This document shows, piece by piece, positions 55,172-64,000 of a stretch of DNA of 64,000 nt. Every line of letters begins with the position of its first letter. The first letter of the stretch is position 1. The stretch is from Macrolepiota albuminosa (taxonomy: Eukaryota > Basidiomycota > Agaricomycetes > Agaricales > Agaricaceae), in NCBI GenBank assembly GCA_027475525.1, contig JAMWFC010000073.1, positions 1,211,413 through 1,275,412 on the forward strand, in the 5' to 3' direction. The notes beneath the pieces are model-generated. The model ran no database searches, was not told the DNA's origin, and saw only the letters and a program-made list of their open reading frames with translations. The position numbers and the translations under genes are program-made.

Positions 55172-55394
55172 TGTAATGGAGTGTCACCCTCATTACTAGC
55201 ATCAACAATGCTATATGCATTCAGTAGAGTATTATGTAAGATAACATCTTGTATTCACTCTAGTTCTAGTCAAATCCAATACTGTGATCTGATTTAGCAC
55301 TGTGTGATTCACACAAGAAGGTTCTAGCTCGTAACCAATGGTTATATTTTTTTTAATCTTCTGCTATCTGCTTTAGACTCTAGGCTTGTTACCA
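55172..55394 (+). repeat. Element B2 5' LTR
   Basis: 223 bp, TGTAATGGAG...GGCTTGTTACCA, homologous to the B1 and B3 LTRs; inserted within element E integrase. The leader ACTAGGCAACTCATCAC follows directly. Confidence 0.85.
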
Positions 55395-55457
55395 ACTAGG
55401 CAACTCATCACTAAAACCTCTCAATTTCTGTTGGCATCACGTCAAAAACGTGCTTCT

Positions 55458-58400
55458 ATGACTGGCTCTCTTGATCCAGACTCTTCTTTCCCAGCCACAG
55501 ATACAGGTGACCTGTGCCTCAAGCTGTAAAGGCACAATCCATGTCTGCTTACCAGCCCCTGCCAAAGCAGGATGAAAAGACACCTTGCAATATCAGCGTG
55601 AGCTTTGGAATGCTGGGTGGGCTATCTGTATCACATATGATGTCCATTGTGCGGTCTGGTGGTAAACCAGAGGAGAGATCCATGGTCTCAGGAGTGTTGT
55701 TACCAGCGAGCCAAATGCTTTCATTGATGTACCCAGTATTGCCCGAAAGCTCAGCAGCTCAGTCCAAAGGTCAACCAGACTTTACCCAGTACTCAGAGAT
55801 AGTGCAAGGCAGCGCTTTCATGCATAGCACTATATTCTGGACTGCGCCAACTGAACAGCATTTGGAGTATGTAGCAGATGCAGCCACGGAACCAGGACCA
55901 TTGTCATTGATGACACAAGGACAGAAGCAAGGACCAGCTATAGTGGTCAGTAGAGAAGATGACGAGGTCATAAGATCAGGAAAGGCATCGTCAGCGCTTA
56001 GAATTCTGGAGTTGCATGGAAGGGCCAGCAAACAGCTGCAGGTGAGGCATGAGGGCCTCAGGAAAGTTCTGGACTTAGAGTCCAAACTGGAGTCCTCAGA
56101 TGATGAGGAAAGCAAGAGGTCACATTCGACCCTGTCTATCCAGTTACAGCTGGTATTGGACTGATATCCATCAGTTGCTAAGGAATCAACACAAAAGCAT
56201 CTGCAGCTTTACGTAGTAAAGCATCTACAGTTACTGGCTGCTAGGAGCCATGATGTACCTTGTGCAGATTCAACAGAATATATCAAATTATTTGTGCATA
56301 TCTTTGAACTTGAAGTGGTGGAATACCTCAAGTGCAAAGCAGTGCAAGGGTCAGCAGTCTCAACGGCCACTCTGGCCAACTTAGTAGAATGTGAAATGAG
56401 TATGCACTGACAAGCGCTGCTGATTGTGGACACAATGGAATTGCTAAATGCACCTTGTCAGGCCAATGAGTCTCTCAGGCATCAGAATGCTGCAAACCAT
56501 CAATGCAATGTCAGTGGAGTGCCTCAGCAGGCATTGTCTGAAGTAGAAACTGTGACAACAACTCAAGCAGAGCCAGAGGTGCCATTGGTGGTGCAAGAGG
56601 TTAAGACACAGAAGAGGTGGACAAAGTCCACATTTTTGAGGAGCAAACATGACCACGATGCATAGCATGACACGTCCACCTGGTGGACAACTGGAATGAA
56701 CATGTCAATTACCAGAGAATGCGCAACCAGGACTTGTGTGATCATGGCAAGTCTTAATTGACAACTAGGGGATAGCCTTTGAAGGGTGTGAAGGTGTACT
56801 GCCTGTCAATGATATGTGGTGACAGTTTGCTGCTTGAATTGCTGAGCTGGACAGAGATCTGGATGGTAGTGATGATAGTAGTGATCACTACAATAGGAGA
56901 GAGCAGAATCATTGCAATAATGATGGTGGAGGTTGTGATTGTAGACAGAACAATCAAGATAATGATAATCATCGTAATGGTGGCAGGCAGGCTGGTGGAC
57001 CACCAGCAGATCAAGAGGTAAGACAACAGCCTACCCTACAGCTGGAAGAATAGCCAATGAACACCTGTTTCGCAGTCCTCAGGCATTCTTGATGCCTGCA
57101 CCTCATGATCTGTGTGAAAGTATTGAGATAAATGAGGCAGTCCAAATCCATATGGATCATATGCATGACCACCTCACCCAACTGGTGGATGACTCTCTTG
57201 GAGTCAGGTTTAAATTCCTTGCCAGGGTAAGTCCCTGCAAATCTGATGGTAAGCACATACATGCATATGCTGGAGGACTGGGCCATGGATATCTGCTACC
57301 ACCTGGCAGCCTGCTGCTATGGTGGAGACAACATGGACCAGAAGAGAATATTTATGCTACATGAATTTATAGAAGAAGAGGCTTAGAATTGGTTCTGCTG
57401 CCATGTCCTTTACATCAATCATGATAAATTGCATTGAACGTTTAAAGAGGTCCTGATAGGACTATACAATCATTTTGTCAATGCCGCAACTATGCAGAAA
57501 GCTCATGATGCCTTCAGAAAGGCAGTGTATGATGCCAAGACTGGCGTCCAGACCTTTTATAATGATTTGGTGGGTCATGTGCAGAATATGGCTGTCTATC
57601 CAGATGAATACACCATTCATGAGACATTTCTAGATGGAATACCTGCAGATATGAGGAGAGCATTGATATGTAATGACAATTTGTTTCCAAATGTCAATAC
57701 AGTAACCAAGTTCTTGACGTACACTATTCGGTATGAGCAGTTGACACAAACTACAAATCATTATGAACAGTGTAGTTCATGCTGAGGGCCTGTAAACCGT
57801 CAGGCAGTGAAAGTGGAAACCTTCCTTGTCAAATGGTCAGAGATGGAGAACAATCACAATCTGTGATTTTGTCATCTGCAAGACAATCTCTGGAGGCCAA
57901 TGGCCTCAACTGAAACTCGCTGGATATCTGCCAGCAAAAGATAGTCAACCCTATTCAGGTCAAGACCAAGTAGCAGCTAGAGGGGTTGCAGCACCTGCAA
58001 CATGTATGGTTAGCAAATCCAACGTGGTTTCCAGAGCAGCCCAGAGAAGGCCAGCAGGAGACTCCTCAGTGTGCTACAATTGTAGAAGGGTTGGACATTT
58101 CACTAAGGAATGCCCTGCTCCTTCCAAGGCCCATATGGCTGCAGCCCCCAGTGATGTCAGCAGTGGCGATGAAGACAAAGAAGTTGTTGAAAAAGCTGAA
58201 GAAGAGGTGCAAGAAGTGGCTAATAGCTCAGAAGTGGATGACACTGAAAGTGTCCAGATTGATGGCAATGAATATGTTGCAGTGGATGTGTATGACAGCA
58301 ACTACTACACCCGTGATGATGAGGACAAACACCTGTTTGCACTGACAGAGTACCGGGAAGATCAATGTGTCCAGATGAGATGTGTAACCCTGCAGAAAGC

Positions 58401-60095
58401 AACTAATAAGTTGCAGTGGCCACATTATACTTCCAAGGAGAAGGAGTGCTTGGTCACCTATGTTGATGTCAATGGACATCCAGCCTGGACTTTATAGAAT
58501 TTAGGGAGTACCACTACAGGCATTACACCCCAGTTTGTGCATGTCAATGTGATACATGTTCATGAGTTGGAGGAGCCATTGATGCTTTGGTTGGGGACCA
58601 TAGGGAGCTGCGCCATAGTACAGTTTGGCGCTGAAGTAAAGATAAAGATGTCAGGGACGTCGACAAAGAAGTATGTGGACATAGCAAATTTTGATTGCTA
58701 CAATATGATTATTGATATGCCATTTATGCATAAGAATAGGGTGTCTCTGGACTTTGTGAATGACATGGTTGTTGTGAATGGCACACTATAAAGGCAGAGA
58801 AAGTAGTGTTGCATAACACAGACAGTTGTCTATAGCGCTATCATGCAACAGAGAAGTATTGTGACAAATGCAACTGACTAAATGGTCACAAAAGAGCAAC
58901 TGTTTAGGAGGTGGAGGATGAAGAAGTTCCACAGTCTACCAGCAGACTCACCAGCAATTCTGATGCCAGAGGAAGAGTTCCAGAGAACTCTGGAGGAGGG
59001 GAAGCAGCCAGACATGGCCATGAATAGCCTGGGAAAGCCCAATCAGACAAAACAACAAGGGAATAGGCATGATAAATGCATGGTGGAGTTGCCGGAATGC
59101 CAGCCAACTAGCTCTTGGGTGAAGGTAGAAGACATTGTCAAGAACAAGGTATATAGTACAGTGGAAACTGTGAGGAGCACATGATCACTATGGAATCAAC
59201 CAGTGCCTTGACCAGAAGTGCAATGGGTGTACAACCCACACATGCCACAAGAGTGGAATAAGTTGGTAGTGTCAATGGTGATGCATATGATAGGAAGGGT
59301 ACAATCAACCCAGACTGAAGAGATATATCATCATGCATAGGAGGATGATATTTCTGAAGCCTTGGATATCATGTTTGATGGTGTATTGCTGAAGGTGAGA
59401 AGTGTGCAATTGTCATTGGAGATGACAAGAAGAATGAGGAGGCAACTAGTCGTAAGGTTAAATCCAGGAGACCTCACAGAAGAGCATATACATGCCTTAC
59501 AGGAACAATTTGAACCAAAGGTTCAACTGCATGTAGCACATGTATCGAAGGAGAAAGGTAAGGCTATGAGCCTTATGAAGGAAGATATTCCTTGATTGCA
59601 CCAGCAATGGCAGCACAAGTTTGCTGATATTGTCAACAGGATGAAGGAGGAGCTTCCCCTTTGGAGGGAGGTTAATTATGAGATTAACCTCATTGACAAG
59701 AATAAGCAGTACAAGTACCACTTGCCTTGCTGTCCATGAGCACTGCAAGACCAGCTTTGTGAAAAAATGAACCAGTATATAAATGCAAAGTGGTGGGAAC
59801 CACAACCAGCAGTGCAAGCCGCACCCTTACTTTGTATTCCCAAGAAGGATGGGATGTTACAAACTGCATTGGATGTGCAACAGCACAATGATAATACTGT
59901 TAAGGACATAACGCCCCTCCCAGATCAGGAAGTCATACACAAAAATGTTGCTAAAACAAAGTACAGGTTGAAAATTGACCTAATGGACACATACAAACAG
60001 GTTTGCATACACAAAGAAGACATACCAAAAATGCTGTTCTTGTTCCTGATGGGGACATTTGTGAGCAATATTATGCAAATTGGTGACTGTAATGC
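55458..60095 (+). pseudogene. Element B2 gag-pol, truncated in RT
   Basis: Gag starts MTGSLDPDSSFP (55458) with a 4-base loss near 55508 that shifts frame. Later pieces are ALRILELHGRASKQLQVRHE, EVETVTTTQAEPEVPLVVQE, VRFKFLARVSPCKSDGK and MQKAHDAFRKAVYDAKTGVQ. The CCHC is VCYNCRRVGHFTKECPA (about 58070). Protease has VNGHPAWTL with a stop, then ANFDCYNMIIDMPFMHKNR. The RT N-terminus KYRLKIDLMDTYKQVCIHKE runs to NIMQIGDCNA, where the element B3 LTR cuts in at 60096, before the YxDD box. Stops are numerous. Confidence 0.8.
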
Positions 60096-60315
60096 TGTAA
60101 CAGACTCACACTTGTTACCAGCGTCAACAACGCTATAATCATTCAGTAGAGTATTACATAAGACAACATCTTGTATTCACTCTAGTTCTAGTCAAATCTG
60201 ATACTGCGGTCTGATTTAGCACTGTGTGATACACACAAGATAGTTCTAGCCTGTAACCTCAGGTTACATTTTTTAAATCTTCTGCTATCGGCTTTAGACT
60301 CTAGGCTTGTTACCG
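60096..60315 (+). repeat. Element B3 5' LTR
   Basis: 220 bp, TGTAACAGACTCACACTTG...GGCTTGTTACCG. It interrupts B2 RT directly after the codons for GDCNA. The partner LTR lies outside the window. Confidence 0.85.
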
Positions 60316-60719
60316 ACTAGGCAACTCTCATCAAACCCTCTCGATTTTCTGTTGACATCATGTCAAAAACGTGCTTCCATGACTGGCTCTCTTGATCCGG
60401 ATCCTCTGTTCCCAGCTGCAGACATAGGTGACCTACCTGTGCTTCAAGCTGTAAAGACGCAATCTGCATCAGTGTACCAACCTCCACCAAAGCAGGACAA
60501 AAAGATACCTCGTGATGTCAGCACGAGCTTTGGAATGCCTGGTGGGCTATCCATATCATGGATGATGTCCATTGTACGACCTGGTGGTAAATCAGGAGAG
60601 AGATCCACAGTCTCAGGAATGTTGCTGCCAGTGAGCCAAATGCCTTCATTGATGTATCTGGTATTGTAGTACTTGGTAGAAGTATTACTTGATAGTTCTG
60701 GGGCTTGCTAGTGTAGAAT

Positions 60720-61799
60720 TGATACGACGCTGTACCAGCAGTCAGGGACACACCATGCACTAGAAGTCAAAATAAACATTTAAATATGGGCTGAAAACTG
60801 TAAGCCTCCTGGTAGCAGTCTCAACAAATAACCATCTCCGAAAACATCCCAACAAATACACAGAAAAGTACAGAACAACAGGCAGGAACCAGTTCAAACT
60901 ATCAGCTCAACAATAGTCTAACCACTGTAATGGGGAGGGGAAGCATGGAAGCTGGCAGAGTGGACGGAATAGGATGGAATTGGGGAATTATTATTCTCAT
61001 TCAATATTATAATTCCTCAATTTCATCATCAAATCAGTCAATGTTTGGCAATGGACGGAATAGGATGAAATTGGGAAATTATTATATTCATTCAATATTA
61101 TAATTCTCAATTTCATCGTCAAATCAGTCAATGTTCGATTTGACAACAAGGAGGGGAAAAGGAAAGAAGTAGGGGATGCAGGGAGGCGCTAAAAGAGGAA
61201 AGAAGGATCTATGAAGGAGATCATGCTAAATGGAGCTCAAGCAAATGGGGAAGTGGCAATCCGAAACATCCGGAAGAATGGCGGAACAAGAAGTTGAATG
61301 GTGGAACGGGTGGCACTGAAACAGGCCTCCCAAAAGGGAAATTGGACTATCAAATACGTTCTGGAAGTTGGAGAGTTTCCGACAAAGAGTCATATGTAGA
61401 TAGTGGTCTGTGCACCAGAAAAACAGTATAAATAGCCCAAGTTTAGTAGAGAATAGACAGGCAATTGATAGGCAAAGGCTCGGTGATTCCCAGGAAGTGA
61501 ATCGCTTAGGCTGGAGTTTGTTAAGAAACCTCGACTTGTGGGAATATTATTATTCTCATTCAATAATATAATTCCTCAAAAACCTCAGCATTTTGCAAAA
61601 TTATTAAACGCATTCAAGATAATAATTATCCCTTTCGTCATCAAAGTCAGTGTGAATTCAAGGTCATATTCTACACTAGCAAGCCCCAGAACTATCAAGT
61701 AATACTTCTACCAAGTACTACAGTCAGTGTGAATTCAAGGTCATATTCTACACTAGCAAGCCCCAGAACTATCAAGTAATACTTCTACCAAGTACTACA
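60720..61799 (-). mobile_element. Solo LTR, family D, minus orientation (inner)
   Basis: TGATACGACGCTG...AAGTACTACA: a complete D LTR in reverse orientation inside the outer D LTR, with 4-bp duplication GAAT (60716-60719, 61800-61803). Its 1080 bp equals 912 bp plus one 77-bp repeat (61646) plus a 91-bp imperfect tandem duplication (TGGACGGAATAGGATG at 60961 and 61052). Confidence 0.92.
61646..61799. repeat. 77-bp perfect tandem repeat at inner LTR end
   Basis: Copies 61646-61722 and 61723-61799 are identical and duplicate the LTR terminus itself, immediately at the palindrome centre. Confidence 0.95.
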
Positions 61800-64000
61800 G
61801 AATATGACCTTGAATTCACACTGACTTTGATGATGAAAGGGATAATTATTATCTTGAATGCGTTTAATAATTTTGCAAAATGCTGAGGTTTTTGAGGAAT
61901 TATATTATTGAATGAGAATAATAATATTCCCACCAGTCGAGGTTTCTTAACAAACTCCGGCCTAAGTGATTCACTTCCTGGGAATCACCGAGCCTTTGCC
62001 TATCAATTGCCTGTCTATTCTCTACTAAACTTGGGCTATTTATACTGTTTTTCTGGTGCACAGACCACTATCTACATATGACTCTTTGTCGGAAACTCTC
62101 CCACTTCCAGAACATATTTGATAGTCCAATTTCCCTTTTGGGAGGCCTGTTTCAGTGCCACCCGTTCCACCATTCAACTTCTTGTTCCGCCATTCTTCCG
62201 GATGTTTCGGATTGCCACTTCCCCATTTGCTTGAGCTCCATTTAGCCCGATCCCATTCCTAGATCCTTCTTTCCTCTTTTAGCGCCTCCCTGCATCCCCT
62301 ACTTCTTTCCTTTTCCCCTCGTGGTTGTCAAATCGAACATTGACTGATTTGATGATGAAATTGAGAAATTATAATCTTGAATGAGAATAATAATTTCCCA
62401 ATTTCATCCTATTCCGTCCACTCTGCCAGCTTCCATGCTTCCCCTCCCCATTACAGTGGTTAGACTATTGTTGAGCTGATAGTTTGAACTGGTTCCTGCC
62501 TGTTGTTCTGTACTTTTCTGTGTATTTGTTGGGATGTTTTTGGAGATGGTTATTTGTTGAGACTGCTACCAGGAGGCTTACAGTTTTCAGCCCATATTTA
62601 AATGTTTATTTTGACTTCTGGTGCATGGTGTGTCCCTGACTGCTGGTACAGCGTCGTATCAGTATTGTCTGAGAGCTCATCAGCTCAGTCTGAGGGTTAA
62701 CCGGATCTTACCCAGTACTTGGAAATGGTACAAAAAGCACTTACAGTTGCTGGCTGCTAGGAGCCACGATGTACTCCATGCAAATTCAACTGAATATATC
62801 GAATTATTTGTGCGTATCTTGGAACTCAAAGTGGTTGAATACCTTAAGCGCAAAGTGGCACGAGGGTCAGCAGTCTTGACGGCCACTCTGGCCGACTCAG
62901 TGGAATGCGAGATGAGTGTGCGCCGATGAGTGCCATTAATTACGGACACGATGGAATTGCTCAATGCGCCTCGTCAGGCCAATGAGTCTCAGCAAGACTA
63001 CGTTAGGCGTCAGAATGCTGCCAACCATCAACGCATTGTCAGCGGAGTGCCTCACAGGCATTGTCTGAAGTAGAGACTGTGACAAGGACTCTGGCAGAGC
63101 CAGAGGCACTACTTGCAGTGCAGGAGGTTAAGACACCTCAGAAACAAGTTACTATCAAGGAAGAGGTGGACAAAGTCCACATTCTTGAGGAGCAAATGCA
63201 ACCACGACGCGTAGTGCGACGCATCCACCTAGTGGACAACTGGAATGAACATGTCAATTACCAGAGGATATGCAACCAGGACTTGCACGATCATGGTGAG
63301 TTGTTGATTGACAACCGGGGGGTAGCCTTTGAAGGGCGTGAGGGTGTAATGCCTGTCAATGACATGCAGCAACAATTCATGGCTCAAACTGCTGAACTGG
63401 ACAGAGATCCAGGTGGTAGCAATAATAGTAGTAACCACTATGAGCAGAGGGAGCCAATTCGTCACAATAACGATGGTGGAGGTCATGATCACAGAAATAA
63501 CAATCGAGACAATAATAATCATTGTGATAGTGGCAGACAGGCTGGTGGATTACCAGCAGAGCTACAAATGAGGCAACAGCCCACCCCATGGCCAGAAAGA
63601 ACGGCCAATGAACATCTGTTTCGCAGTCCCTAGGCATTTTTGATGCCTGCACCTCATGAATTGTGTGAAACTATGCCTGGAATGAATGAGGTGGTCAGGA
63701 TCCATATGGATCATATGCATGACCGTCTCACTTGTTTGGTGGATGACTTCCTTGGAGTCAGGTTTAAATTCCCTGCTGGAATAAGTCCCCGCAAATCCGA
63801 TGGTAAGCACATACGTGTGTATGCCGGAGGACATAGGTTCTCCCAGTTGAAGGACTGGGCCATGGACGTTTGCTACCACCTGGCAGCCTGCTGCTATGGT
63901 GGAGACGACATGGACCAGGAAAGAATATTCGTGCTACACAAATTTATGGAGAGAGAGGCTCAGAATTGGTTCTGTTGCCATGTCCTCCACATTAATTGCG

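Larger units (their letters stand above)
60665..62661 (+). mobile_element. Solo LTR, family D, plus orientation (outer, split)
   Basis: The outer LTR starts TGTAGTACTTGG at 60665, is split at 60719, and resumes at 61800-62661 ending GCGTCGTATCA. Flanked by a perfect 4-bp duplication GTAT (60661-60664, 62662-62665). Combined length without the inner insertion is about 913 bp, the same as the other D copies. Inserted in element B3 gag. Confidence 0.92.
60379..64000 (+). pseudogene. gag: Element B3 gag (interrupted by solo LTRs; runs off window)
   Basis: The start MTGSLDPDPLFPAADIGDLP reads openly to MPSLMYLVL at 60664, where solo LTR D is inserted. It resumes at 62662. A long clean frame 63061-63633 (MSEVETVTRTLAEPEALLAV ... 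Asn/His-rich SGRQAGGLPAEL) follows. The capsid start VDDFLGVRFKFPAGISPRKS is at about 63735-63800 and MDQERIFVLHKF near the window end. This is the best-preserved gag of the B family here. Confidence 0.75.

Noticed and set aside
3154..61799. The 77-bp duplications as a biological satellite or a CRISPR-like array
   Set aside because: Repeat units have unrelated sequences, occur strictly in pairs, and cross element boundaries; only the spacing is shared. That fits contig overlap, not a repeat family.

Overview
The window reads as nuclear DNA from a basidiomycete fungus, most likely an Agaricomycete. Evidence: host genes with very short GT-AG introns (about 45-66 nt), an intron-containing tRNA-Asp, TVP38-like and Dpb4/POLE3-like genes, and Ty3/gypsy and CACTA-type elements of the kind found in mushroom genomes. 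Nearly everything outside about 18-34 kb is transposable-element DNA, much of it nested and decayed by C-to-T / G-to-A changes. I use private family names A-F for the LTR elements.

Layout. 0-2.3 kb: a decayed gypsy integrase scrap, then a decayed copy of the host segment found again at 29.4-30.9 kb. 2.3-17.5 kb: GC-rich Ty3 element A (LTR, gag with CCHC knuckle, two tandem retropepsin domains, RT-RNaseH-integrase-chromodomain, a spliced antisense gene, LTR). A 4.3 kb hAT-like element with about 0.65 kb inverted repeats, an 8-bp target duplication, tRNA-like repeats and a 100-N gap splits its RT. 18-21.3 kb: TVP38-like pseudogene (-) and histone-fold Dpb4/POLE3-like gene (+) with a 7-nt microexon. 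21.7-27.1 kb: two convergent genes, a coiled-coil protein (+) and a CACTA-type transposase (-). 27.5-31.2 kb: tRNA-Asp(GTC) with intron, a short-chain dehydrogenase, a frameshifted membrane-protein gene, a TVP38-tail fragment and a tRNA-Asp pseudogene. 31.7-34.5 kb: a membrane-plus-ankyrin gene broken by a 948-bp hAT copy with perfect 8-bp target duplication. 34.8-35.6 kb: copia remnant.

35.6 kb to the end is a nested stack. Element B1 (LTR at 35588) contains solo LTR F, solo LTR D (-), the complete 11.26 kb element C (-; 38822-50080, target duplication CTACA), another solo LTR D (+) and chromovirus E (-). E is cut by B2 (LTR at 55172), B2 is cut by B3 (LTR at 60096), and B3 contains a solo LTR D that itself received an inverted solo LTR D, giving a palindrome with about 0.9 kb arms.

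One pattern overrides several apparent mutations. At 17 places, unrelated in content, sequence is tandemly repeated with a period of exactly 77 bp, mostly without mismatch. Where such a repeat falls in coding sequence it breaks the frame, and removing one copy restores it (gag, integrase, Dpb4-like tail, element C extra ORF). This looks like unmerged contig overlap from a k=77 de Bruijn assembly rather than biology; together with the N gap it means this window should be re-assembled before fine interpretation.
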